Shown here one piece after another: positions 25,381-32,745 of a stretch of 64,000 nucleotides of DNA. The notes below the pieces were generated by a model. The model did not search any database. It was not told where the DNA came from and worked only from the letters and a program-made list of their open reading frames with translations. Numbering within the stretch: the first letter of the stretch is position 1; every line of letters begins with the position of its first letter. The position numbers and the translations under genes were made by a program. The stretch is from JACPYF01 sp947085845 (GTDB taxonomy: Bacteria > Patescibacteriota > Saccharimonadia > Saccharimonadales > Saccharimonadaceae), in assembly GCA_947085845.1 (NCBI GenBank), contig CAMTXO010000002.1, forward strand, positions 124,001 through 188,000, read 5' to 3'.

Positions 25381-26996
25381 AACATAGATTGACTATCGCC
25401 CGCTTTACTTTTCGGCAAATGCTACGAGGTGCAGTGATTTTCTCGGTACTTATCGGACTGCTAACAATTGTACAAGGAATCGGACTGCAGGAGGCTTTTC
25501 CGTCACAGGCCGAGAGAACAAAGTTAGTCACAGTCCTAGGAGCAAACCCTACCATAGGTTTATTCTATGGCGAAGCCCAGCATGCTGATACTCCTGCTGG
25601 CTACATGTATTATCGCGATGGTGTGGTATCGACACTCGTTGCTGGCATATGGGGACTGCTCTTTGCAACTCGCATGTTTCGTGGACAGGAAGATGATGGA
25701 CGTAGCGAACTGTTACTCTCAGGTCCAACAACAATTTCACGTATGGGAGCAGAGATAATACTAGGTACGCTGGGTGGAATAGCGGTTGCTTTCTTGATAT
25801 TAACAGCGATTATTACAGCTTCTGGTACGCTAGATTATATTGGTTTATCCGTGAGCCAATCTGCATATTTTGCATTTGCCCTCACTATTAATGCTGTAGT
25901 TTTCGCGGCTCTAGGTGTACTGACTTCCCAACTGGCAGACACGCGCCGTAAAGCAATACTTTTAGGTGTAATCCCCCTGGTTATCCTCGCTCTCATGCGA
26001 TCTATCGGCAATACAGTCAGTGATTTGTATTGGTTAAAAAACTTTACGCCATTTGGCTGGATCGACCAAATGCATCCTGTATATGACCACAAGCCACTAT
26101 GGATATTGCCTCTTGTAATAACACCTGTTATTCTGGCTAGTTTAGCTGTGTGGATCAGTAGTCGTCGCGACCTAGGCAGTAGTGTGCTGCAGGCAAAAGA
26201 CAAAGCAAAATCCCACTTTTTATTATTGGGAAGTTCGATAGGCTTGAGTTTTCGTCAAACACGCGGCGTAATGTTGGCATGGTTTATTGGCACACTCTCT
26301 ATGGCAATAATGCTAGCAACACTTACCCAATCTGCTGTTGATGCATTTCGTGGTGAAGCGACCGCTACACAGATTATTCAATCATTAGGCGGAGATGGTC
26401 CGACATTAGAGGAAACGTTTATTAGTGTGGGTTCAATGCTAGTCGTACTCATGCTAATGGCAATGATTATCTGGGGTGTTGGAAATATGCGAGGCGAAGA
26501 AGCAAAAGGATTACTAGATAATTTACTGGTACGTAGGGTTTCCAGGAATAGATGGTTAATAGGTCGTGTATTGTTACTGCTCGTTGCAGCAACTGTCTTT
26601 TGCGTTATTGCAAACTTGACTACATGGGCTATTGCACAGTATCAAGATATCGATATTAGTTTAGATACTATGTTACTAGACGGTCTCAACCTGCTGGCAC
26701 CAGTAGTTGTTATGCTTGGACTGGGTGTTGCACTTTTTGGTGTTATACCTCGACTAGCAACTTGGGTCCTATATGCATTACTAGCTTGGTCATTCATCGA
26801 GCAAGTGATAGTTGCAATTGTCGGTGATGAGACAACAAAGAATATCCTCAATAGTACCTCTCTATTACAGCCTATTGCTCTCGTGCCCGCTCAAGCCGTA
26901 GATTGGACGCAATTTTGGCAAGTAACCGCATGTGGTCTTGCATTACTTTTTGTCGGTTTCTTTGCATTCTCTCGGCGAGATCTGGTGAGCGAATAG
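25377..26996 (+). CDS. ABC-2 type exporter permease (polyketide-antibiotic exporter type)
   Basis: Permease of 539 residues with about 12 TM helices in two halves. The first outer loop (LGANPTIGLFYGEAQHADTPAG) and EDDGRSELLLSGP resemble the TnrB-type putative antibiotic exporters common in actinobacteria. Translationally coupled to its ATPase. Drug or peptide efflux is a reasonable inference, possibly relevant to life on an actinobacterial host. Confidence 0.82.
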   Translation: MKHRLTIARFTFRQMLRGAVIFSVLIGLLTIVQGIGLQEAFPSQAERTKLVTVLGANPTIGLFYGEAQHADTPAGYMYYRDGVVSTLVAGIWGLLFATRMFRGQEDDGRSELLLSGPTTISRMGAEIILGTLGGIAVAFLILTAIITASGTLDYIGLSVSQSAYFAFALTINAVVFAALGVLTSQLADTRRKAILLGVIPLVILALMRSIGNTVSDLYWLKNFTPFGWIDQMHPVYDHKPLWILPLVITPVILASLAVWISSRRDLGSSVLQAKDKAKSHFLLLGSSIGLSFRQTRGVMLAWFIGTLSMAIMLATLTQSAVDAFRGEATATQIIQSLGGDGPTLEETFISVGSMLVVLMLMAMIIWGVGNMRGEEAKGLLDNLLVRRVSRNRWLIGRVLLLLVAATVFCVIANLTTWAIAQYQDIDISLDTMLLDGLNLLAPVVVMLGLGVALFGVIPRLATWVLYALLAWSFIEQVIVAIVGDETTKNILNSTSLLQPIALVPAQAVDWTQFWQVTACGLALLFVGFFAFSRRDLVSE

Positions 26997-26997
26997 A

Positions 26998-27474
26998 CTA
27001 TTTTTTAAAACGTAGATCACTGCGCAATAACCAAGTCGCAGTTAAGCTTGCAGTTAACAAGATAACACTAAATGGCAGTATGACGAATTCGGGTATACCC
27101 TTGCCTAGGCCACCTAATAATCCTGTACCAATCAGCGGAGGGTGAGTTATCACCACCCATAGACCTAACTTTACCCAAATCAATGCATACATATTCAGCA
27201 GTGTTGCGCTACATATGCGAAAGAGCGGGCTAAGACACATTCTCATTAGAAAGGGGAGTGCAAAAATACCAGAAGTCGCCAGCAAGAATACGGTCACTTT
27301 TGCACTTACTGTGCCGCCTGGCAATTGATAGTTCTGTATGATTGGCAAGAATTTCTCTATCGTCATCAACTGAGCTACGACCATCACAATGATCACAGCA
27401 GCTAGACTATAGCAAAAAATCATTATTGTAGTGTTAATCTTCCCCTTTGGATACATAGCAATTGCTAGTTTCAT
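26998..27474 (-). CDS. Membrane protein, unknown
   Basis: About 158 residues from ATG 27474 (MKLAIAMYPKGK), with four hydrophobic segments and a basic C-terminus (LLRSDLRFKK). I chose this ATG because TATAAT on the minus strand (27482-27487) lies seven bases before it, so the start at 27504 cannot be on that transcript. It ends one base from the end of the convergent ABC permease gene. No family recognised. Confidence 0.5.
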   Translation of the reverse strand: MKLAIAMYPKGKINTTIMIFCYSLAAVIIVMVVAQLMTIEKFLPIIQNYQLPGGTVSAKVTVFLLATSGIFALPFLMRMCLSPLFRICSATLLNMYALIWVKLGLWVVITHPPLIGTGLLGGLGKGIPEFVILPFSVILLTASLTATWLLRSDLRFKK

Positions 27475-27481
27475 ACCTGTT

Positions 27482-27487
27482 ATTATA
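27482..27487 (-). promoter_or_regulatory. -10 box, leaderless start
   Basis: TATAAT on the minus strand, seven bases before the ATG at 27474. Confidence 0.5.
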
Positions 27488-27643
27488 CAGCTAATAGTTG
27501 GCATAAGTGTTGTTTTTTTAGTAAAAACGCTTGTGTTTATACTCGAATTGGTTTATATTTGTCTCAAGCGAAAGAACAAAAAAACAAAAACCTTCAAAAA
27601 AACAAAAGGTGATTTCGCTCTACGATCTCCACCACAACAACCT

Positions 27644-27671
27644 CAAAACCTCATCGAAAGATGAGGTTTTG
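27644..27671. terminator. Terminator downstream of trmD
   Basis: CAAAACCTCATC, a GAAA loop and GATGAGGTTTTG form a symmetric stem with A and T tracts on both sides, so it can act on either strand. Its main use is the minus-strand trmD transcript. Confidence 0.75.
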
Positions 27672-27683
27672 TTGTTAGGCCAG

Positions 27684-28340
27684 CTATCCCTCAACTTTTG
27701 GGGAGTTCTGGGCTCGCCACTTGGTGATTTCGCCGTGGTGTCCACTGAGCAGTACTTCTGGCACTTTCATGCCCAGAAAGTCCTCTGGACGGGTATACTG
27801 AGGAAATTCAAGTGTATGTTCGTCTGCAAAACTTTCAATCTCGGCACTTGTTTCGCCGCCCAATACGCCAGGGATTAGTCGCACTATACTATCTACCATT
27901 GTCATTGCAGGCAATTCACCACCAGTTAAAACATAGTCCCCTACTCTAACCTGCTCGTCTACCACCTCTGTTATACGCTCATCGTAGCCCTCATATCGAG
28001 CACATATAAATATCAGTCCATGTTCATCTTTTGACCACTGCTTGGCAGTAGCTTGTTTCCAGGTTTTTCCTCGTGGGGTTGGTAGTATTACTTTTGCTGT
28101 CTTATCGACTTTTTTCGCATAGTCAACTGCGGCAAATAACGGCTCGGGCATGAGTAGCATACCATCTCCACCGCCATATGGCGTATCGTCGACTTTTTTA
28201 CGGGGTCCCAAGCCAAAATCACGTAGATTAATCAACTCAAAGCTGACTGCTTTTTCTTGCTGCGCCTTCCACATCATTGAATTATTTAGCACTCCCTCGA
28301 ACATTTCAGGAAATAAGCTAATTATCTGTATTTTTTTCAT
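27684..28340 (-). CDS. trmD: tRNA (guanine-N1-)-methyltransferase
   Basis: Methylates G37 next to the anticodon, using SAM bound in a trefoil knot, and prevents frameshifting. 218 residues with the TrmD landmarks SLFPEMFEGVLNNSM, LRDFGLGPRKKVDDTPYGGG, CARYEGYDERI, GDYVLTGGELPA and GVLGGETSAE. It has its own leaderless promoter directly after a terminator, so it is not simply read through from khpA. rimM and rplS, which often flank trmD, are not present here. Confidence 0.96.
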   Translation of the reverse strand: MKKIQIISLFPEMFEGVLNNSMMWKAQQEKAVSFELINLRDFGLGPRKKVDDTPYGGGDGMLLMPEPLFAAVDYAKKVDKTAKVILPTPRGKTWKQATAKQWSKDEHGLIFICARYEGYDERITEVVDEQVRVGDYVLTGGELPAMTMVDSIVRLIPGVLGGETSAEIESFADEHTLEFPQYTRPEDFLGMKVPEVLLSGHHGEITKWRAQNSPKVEG

Positions 28341-28349
28341 CTGTTATAC

Positions 28350-28378
28350 ATTATAGGGCGTTCCCCTAAAATACCCAA
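28350..28378 (-). promoter_or_regulatory. Promoter of trmD
   Basis: Minus strand TTGGGT (28373-28378), a 17-base spacer and TATAAT (28350-28355), nine bases before the trmD ATG and without a Shine-Dalgarno. Confidence 0.6.
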
Positions 28379-28402
28379 AAACCCAGCCGTAAGACTGGGT
28401 TT
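28378..28402 (-). terminator. Terminator downstream of the khpA unit
   Basis: Minus strand AAACCCAG/CTGGGTTT stem ending in TTTT, located between khpA and trmD. The stretch 28403-28528 upstream of it holds no gene but several short hairpins (for example GTCCT/AGGAC). Confidence 0.65.
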
Positions 28403-28528
28403 CTAAGACACAAAAGCTCTCTAGACTTTTTTTGTAAAGTTTTCGACTCGCATGAGCATTTTTGTTTTTATCGGTGGTCCTTATTTTCTAGGACAGTGTT
28501 CGTGGTGGATCACCTGAACTGCCTATGA

Positions 28529-28951
28529 TTATATATCAAGGTCGTCTAAGTCTGCAAGCTCTTTTCGAGTGTTTTTTGCTAAATCAGACTCGTTCTCTTC
28601 GTTTTCCACAGCTTCATCTGTTGTGTCTTCCACAGGTGCATCTCCGCTTGTGTCGTCGTCTGCAGGTTTAGCGCTAGATGTATTATTTGAAGGTCCTTGG
28701 TAATCATCATTATTTACAATTTTTAGATTGTAACGAGCATCATTCTTGGTTCCTAGTGCACGTAGCAAAGTTCGTAGGCTTTGTGCGGTCACACCACGCT
28801 TACCAATTACACGACCTAAATCTTCAGGATTTACTGTCAGTTCTAACAGTACACCTTTTTCATCAATACGACGCTCGACAACGACATCATCGGGATGTCC
28901 GACAAGCTCTTTAACGATATATTCAATAAACTGTTGGTCAATACTTGACAT
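28529..28951 (-). CDS. khpA: KH-domain RNA-binding protein with acidic tail
   Basis: About 140 residues from ATG 28951, which has GAGGAGG eight bases upstream; the longer start at 29002 would put this ribosome binding site inside the gene. Residues 1-75 are the single KH domain of KhpA/YlqC proteins with the GxxG loop (VIGKRG). The last ~60 residues are a disordered acidic tail (Asp, Glu, Thr), not present in the usual ~80-residue family members. KhpA binds many RNAs and sits in the rpsP-trmD locus of many bacteria, as here. Confidence 0.85.
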   Translation of the reverse strand: MSSIDQQFIEYIVKELVGHPDDVVVERRIDEKGVLLELTVNPEDLGRVIGKRGVTAQSLRTLLRALGTKNDARYNLKIVNNDDYQGPSNNTSSAKPADDDTSGDAPVEDTTDEAVENEENESDLAKNTRKELADLDDLDI

Positions 28952-29041
28952 GCTGCTACCCTCCTCGGCCACGCTTACGTTTATAGCTTTATTGTAGACC
29001 AAGCATAGAGCAAAAGCAAAATAATAATCATAAAATAAAAC

Positions 29042-29065
29042 ACCCGCCGAGTTTCCTCGGCGGGT
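29042..29065 (-). terminator. GC-rich terminator of the 191-residue membrane protein
   Basis: Minus strand ACCCGCCGAG, GAAA loop, CTCGGCGGGT, then GTTTTATTTTAT. Confidence 0.85.
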
Positions 29066-29087
29066 TGTGGGTTCGTAAAAGTCGAAA

Positions 29088-29663
29088 TTACTTCGATTCT
29101 TCGAACTCGATGATCGGACAGACGACAGTACCGTCCTTCCAAACCTTGAACCTCTCCCAGCTAAGTCGGACGAATCCGGCTGAGTGTTTTTTGTTGTAGC
29201 GAGACACTGCCCACACCGACAAGGCCAATAGAGCCAAACAATCGATCACGATGGACATAATCACCGAAAAGGTGGCATCCCCATGTGTGAGCGGAGCGGT
29301 CTCATCACTCTTGATCGCAACCAATAGTGGCATTGTGTTTTGTGGTGTGATTTCTGATCCAGCTATCAATGCTACTAATGCAAGTATCCATGCACCAAGC
29401 ACTGATAGCAGGAACGAAACAACAAAGACAAGTAATACTCCTGCGATGATGAGAAATACACAATTACCACCCCAGATAGCAAGCTTAGCCGCAGAACGAC
29501 CAACTGTCTTCGCCGTACTCGTAGAAACCATACTTACCACCAAGCTTTTGACCACTACCCAGAAGTAGCGGCAAAGATTGGTGGTCTTTGCACTACCAGC
29601 ACTTGCATGAAAGCGACGTGCGTGCCAGCTATCTGTGCTAACAACCAGTTTTGTATCTGACAT
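29088..29663 (-). CDS. Membrane protein, unknown
   Basis: A protein of 191 residues. A polar N-terminus (SWHARRFH) is followed by two to three TM segments (about 60-100 and 130-155) and a basic C-terminal part (SAGFVRLSWERFKVW). AAGAGAATG precedes the ATG. It separates rpsP from khpA, genes that are usually adjacent, and has its own strong terminator, so it looks like an inserted single-gene unit. No family recognised. Confidence 0.5.
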   Translation of the reverse strand: MSDTKLVVSTDSWHARRFHASAGSAKTTNLCRYFWVVVKSLVVSMVSTSTAKTVGRSAAKLAIWGGNCVFLIIAGVLLVFVVSFLLSVLGAWILALVALIAGSEITPQNTMPLLVAIKSDETAPLTHGDATFSVIMSIVIDCLALLALSVWAVSRYNKKHSAGFVRLSWERFKVWKDGTVVCPIIEFEESK

Positions 29664-29782
29664 GTCATTCTCTTTTCTTGTAGAGAGATTGTATTGACAA
29701 AGTACTGCTCTTTTTCTGAAAGAACTTAAATATATATTATCACTTTAGTGACTATTTGTAAATTTAGTATGAAAGAAGGTAT

Positions 29783-30268
29783 TTAGGCTTCAGTTTCGGC
29801 TGGTTTTTCAGCATCTTCAGCTGTAGCTTCTTCGGCTTCTTTAGGCTCTTCGGCCTTTTCTTCCGTATCAACTGCGGGCGCTTCGGCTACTTCTTCAGTT
29901 TCAGCAACCGGGGCGTCTTCTTCTACAACTTCTTCTGCAGGAGCTTCTGGCTCAGCAGGTTGGTTTTTGCGAAGTTTTTCAGGGTTACGAGTAGATTTTT
30001 CTTTCTTGCCAGCTTTTTGTACCCATTCAGGTAGTTTTACTTTTTGTTCAACCAAAAGTTTCACAACTCGTGGGCTTGGCTGCGCACCAGTACTAAGGTA
30101 TTTCTCGATCTTTTCTACATCGAAACGTACTTCTTTAGTGTGTGGGTTGTAACTGCCAACATAGGCAATAACACGACCACTACTTGGGTGGCGTTGTGCT
30201 TCCTGTACGGCAACACGGTAAACTGGGTAACCTTTGCGACCAAGTCGCTGCAAACGAATAGCTAACAT
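29783..30268 (-). CDS. rpsP: 30S ribosomal protein bS16 with long acidic tail
   Basis: 161 residues. The first ~80 are a normal bS16 (MLAIRLQRLGRKGYPVYRVA, SSGRVIAYVGSYNP, QPSPRVVKLL). The remaining ~75 residues are low-complexity Ala/Glu/Pro (EEVVEEDAPVAETEEV), roughly doubling the usual length. It assembles into the 30S subunit; the tail probably remains flexible. A TTGACA promoter lies at 30324-30352. Following genes differ from the common rpsP-rimM-trmD-rplS order. Confidence 0.96.
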   Translation of the reverse strand: MLAIRLQRLGRKGYPVYRVAVQEAQRHPSSGRVIAYVGSYNPHTKEVRFDVEKIEKYLSTGAQPSPRVVKLLVEQKVKLPEWVQKAGKKEKSTRNPEKLRKNQPAEPEAPAEEVVEEDAPVAETEEVAEAPAVDTEEKAEEPKEAEEATAEDAEKPAETEA

Positions 30269-30323
30269 ATGTCTCTTTAACTCTCTTCTTTTCTTTAAAA
30301 TTATTGTTTAGACTTGATACCTA

Positions 30324-30352
30324 GTCTACCTCAAGACGACCTCTGTGTCAAT
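30324..30352 (-). promoter_or_regulatory. Promoter of rpsP
   Basis: Minus strand TTGACA (30347-30352), a 17-base spacer and TAGACT (30324-30329). It lies between the rnc stop and rpsP. Confidence 0.6.
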
Positions 30353-30363
30353 CTGTATGTTAT

Positions 30364-31074
30364 TTATGAGGTTTTTTCGTATTTTTCTACTGCAGCCTCG
30401 GCTGCTTTTTGTTGAGCTGACTGCTTAGAGCTACCGGTGCCTTTGCCCTTCAGTTTGTTGCCAACATAGACCCCTAAGGTAAATATCTTGTCATGGTCTG
30501 GACCTTCTTCAGAAAGGACTTTATACACTGGAGTATGGCCATCAACTCTTTGGGCAACTTCTTGAAGTGCTGATTTAGCATCGCGCCAGCTACCGCTTTC
30601 GAGTATAGCGTCGAGCTTGGCTGCGATATGTTTTAGAATAAATTCATCGGCCGCTTCATAGCCTTTTTCAATATATATTGCGCCTATCAAAGATTCGAAG
30701 GCGTTAGCCAGGATTTGCTTGCGAGCACGGTCGCTACCTTGTTTTTCGCCTTTTGAAAGGCGCATTAGCGGTTCGTAGCCTAGCTTTTCACCAGATTCGC
30801 CGATACTCTCTGTTCGCACCAAAGCTGCTCGCCAGGAAGTTAAAACCCCCTCTGCTTCCTTGAAGTTGGTGAATAGAAAATCAGTTACCGAAAGCTCAAG
30901 TACTGCATCGCCCAGAAATTCCAAGCGTTCATTGTGCTCGCTAGTACTCTTTCGATGTTCGTTGACATAACTCCTGTGTGTAAAGGCTGTAACTAGCGTT
31001 TGAATATTGTCGAATTCAAAGCCTAATTTTTCGCGAGCAAATTGCTGGTATGGGCCGGTGTCCATACCTGTCAT
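30364..31074 (-). CDS. rnc: Ribonuclease III
   Basis: Double-strand RNA endonuclease, 236 residues, for rRNA processing and decay. The catalytic domain has the signature NERLEFLGDAVLELS and the second acidic site (ANAFESLIGAIYIEKGY). A C-terminal dsRNA-binding domain (about 160-232) ends in KGTGSSKQSAQQKAAEAA. The ATG overlaps the stop of the upstream Nudix gene in ATGA (31071-31074). Last gene of a rpmF-nusB-nudix-rnc operon. Confidence 0.95.
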   Translation of the reverse strand: MTGMDTGPYQQFAREKLGFEFDNIQTLVTAFTHRSYVNEHRKSTSEHNERLEFLGDAVLELSVTDFLFTNFKEAEGVLTSWRAALVRTESIGESGEKLGYEPLMRLSKGEKQGSDRARKQILANAFESLIGAIYIEKGYEAADEFILKHIAAKLDAILESGSWRDAKSALQEVAQRVDGHTPVYKVLSEEGPDHDKIFTLGVYVGNKLKGKGTGSSKQSAQQKAAEAAVEKYEKTS

Positions 31075-31577
31075 TTTTTACCGCCCTGGCGAATTCGTTT
31101 CATAGCTAGTAGCATTAGTTTACCTATATCTTCGTATTCAATTTTATCGAGCGCTTCGGCAAATGAAAACCACTGTATACCGTTCATCCATTCTTCTTTT
31201 TGAATAGCATTGGTGTCGCCTTTAGCTTTTACGAGATAGATCTGGGTTGTCATAAGCACGAGAGTGTTTACTCGACGGTAGCGAAAATGTATTTTACCGA
31301 GCCAGCCAAGTACTTCTGTATCTTTTAGGCCAGCCTCTTCGGCAATTTCGCGTTTGGCAGTTTGCTGTGCTGTCTCGCCTTCTTCGATGTGGCCCTTTGG
31401 AATCGTCCAGCGGTCTTTGGCGTCTTGAATAAGAAGTATCTCTACTTCTCCTTTGCTATTTTGTCGATATACTACACCGCCGGCAGTAGGTTCACGCACC
31501 AACTCCTGTATTGAAGCTTTCGAACGAGTAAAATATTTTTTTACTCGATCACCAATTTTTGGCTTTTTTGGATCCAT
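31071..31577 (-). CDS. Nudix hydrolase
   Basis: About 168 residues from ATG 31577, one base after the nusB stop; the upstream in-frame start lies within nusB. The Nudix box is complete at residues 62-84 (GHIEEGETAQ ... REIAEEAGL), with PKGH before it as in Ap4A- or NTP-type hydrolases. Substrate unknown. It sits between nusB and rnc, so an RNA-linked role such as 5' end trimming or nucleotide clean-up is possible but unproven. Confidence 0.88.
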   Translation of the reverse strand: MDPKKPKIGDRVKKYFTRSKASIQELVREPTAGGVVYRQNSKGEVEILLIQDAKDRWTIPKGHIEEGETAQQTAKREIAEEAGLKDTEVLGWLGKIHFRYRRVNTLVLMTTQIYLVKAKGDTNAIQKEEWMNGIQWFSFAEALDKIEYEDIGKLMLLAMKRIRQGGKK

Positions 31578-31578
31578 A

Positions 31579-32022
31579 TTACTTTTCTTTCTCTGCTTGC
31601 TGCGCACGATAAGCTGTACCTAAAACACCGTTGATGAATCGAGACGAATTGTCCGAACCAAATGCTTTTGCGAGTTCGACTGCTTCGTTTATAACGACCT
31701 TTGGCGGTGCAACGTCGCTCATTTCAGTGAGCTCATACAGTGCCATGCGCAAAATAGTGAGGTCTACACGAGCAATTTGACTGAGCGGCCATTCTGGAGC
31801 AATTGGTTGGATTTTCTCGTCTAATTCAGATCGAGATTTGAATACACCTTGCACAAGCTGTTTTACAAAGGCCTTGTCACTGACGGTTTTCTCATACCTA
31901 GCTACATTTCGTTTGTATACATCATCGAGCTTTACTTCTTTATCATCACAATTAAGACGAAACTCGACTTCATAGAGAGTTTGTAGTGCGATGATACGAC
32001 CGAGATGACGATTTGATGCCAC
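31579..32022 (-). CDS. nusB: Transcription antitermination protein NusB
   Basis: 147 residues, all-helical RNA-binding protein that joins NusE (S10) on boxA RNA to support rRNA transcription. Landmarks are SNRHLGRIIALQTLYEVEF at the N-terminus, WPLSQIARVDLTILRMALYE and VVINEAVELAKAFGSDNS at the C-terminus. Follows rpmF by about 46 bases on the same strand. Confidence 0.92.
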   Translation of the reverse strand: MASNRHLGRIIALQTLYEVEFRLNCDDKEVKLDDVYKRNVARYEKTVSDKAFVKQLVQGVFKSRSELDEKIQPIAPEWPLSQIARVDLTILRMALYELTEMSDVAPPKVVINEAVELAKAFGSDNSSRFINGVLGTAYRAQQAEKEK

Positions 32023-32068
32023 GCTTAGGTTTCCTTATTGTTAAAATTACTTTTATTTACTGTTTTAA

Positions 32069-32215
32069 TTATGCTTTTTTCTTAGCACTTTCACGCTTGG
32101 TCGTATATGCTTTGACCGGTGATTTTCCATTTACTGTTCGCGCTAGCTTTAGAACAAGGTGACTTCGACGAAGGCCTGTTTTGCGCGGACTAGTTTGTTT
32201 TTTTGGTTGTCCCAT
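32069..32215 (-). CDS. rpmF: 50S ribosomal protein bL32
   Basis: A 48-residue protein beginning MGQPKKQTSPRKTGLRRSH and ending RESAKKKA. The start pattern and the RRSH motif identify bL32. It has no cysteines, so it is the zinc-free form. AAGGAG lies a few bases before the ATG. First gene of the operon with nusB, the Nudix gene and rnc, driven by the promoter at 32257-32285. Confidence 0.88.
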   Translation of the reverse strand: MGQPKKQTSPRKTGLRRSHLVLKLARTVNGKSPVKAYTTKRESAKKKA

Positions 32216-32256
32216 AAAACAACTCCTTTCCTTTACAATCTTTACACTTACCCCTG

Positions 32257-32285
32257 ATTATATCTTATCTACCTCATAAATTCAA
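32257..32285 (-). promoter_or_regulatory. Promoter of the rpmF-nusB-nudix-rnc operon
   Basis: Minus strand TTGAAT (32280-32285), a 17-base spacer and TATAAT (32257-32262). Back-to-back with the promoter of the LysM gene. Confidence 0.7.
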
Positions 32286-32295
32286 GCCAAAATGC

Positions 32296-32324
32296 TTGAC
32301 TTTATTTTATGGTTATGGTAATAT
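32296..32324 (+). promoter_or_regulatory. Promoter of the LysM gene, leaderless
   Basis: TTGACT (32296-32301), a 17-base spacer and TAATAT (32319-32324) preceded by TGG. The ATG at 32332 follows seven bases later. An apparent TTG start at 32296 is actually this -35 element. Confidence 0.65.
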
Positions 32325-32331
32325 ATGCATT

Positions 32332-32745
32332 ATGACAAATCAACCAAGACCATACAACATTACAGAAGCATCTCAACATGCGGCACGGTCAGACGAAATT
32401 TCTCGTGAGCGCCGAACAAAGCCACTGCTCTCAAAGGAGGCTCGTCGAGTAGCTCTTGCTTTAGTTGTAACCTCAGCCCTAGCTTTGGTCGCCCATGAAC
32501 GATTAACGGGTGCAACTACTGACTTAGATCCGGTTGCTCCAACCGCTGAGATATCTATTGTAGATTCTAGAAGCGTCTGGAACGCCGTTAATACTATTGC
32601 CGAAGAAACTCATGGAAATCGAATGGATATTGTAGAGCAAATCAAGGCATTGAATGGACTAGAAAACTTCAGCAATCTACAGCCAGGCCAAACCCTTAAA
32701 GTACCCGCAGTACTACCAGAAGATAACGAAACTCACGTAGGTTAA
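32332..32745 (+). CDS. LysM-domain protein, membrane-anchored
   Basis: About 137 residues from ATG 32332. A polar N-terminus (1-35), a TM or signal-anchor segment (ARRVALALVVTSALALVA) and an outer LysM-like domain at the C-terminus (VWNAVNTIAEETHGN ... LQPGQTLKVP), which binds peptidoglycan glycans. Its stop interlocks with that of convergent leuS through TTAA (32742-32745). Probably a cell-wall-attached protein. Confidence 0.75.
   Translation: MTNQPRPYNITEASQHAARSDEISRERRTKPLLSKEARRVALALVVTSALALVAHERLTGATTDLDPVAPTAEISIVDSRSVWNAVNTIAEETHGNRMDIVEQIKALNGLENFSNLQPGQTLKVPAVLPEDNETHVG

Noticed and set aside
27505..27643. A-rich tract with plus-strand open frames (27531-27878 and 27431-27664).
   Set aside because: The frames overlap trmD antisense and the terminator, and their translations are low-complexity Lys/Thr/Gln without a ribosome binding site.
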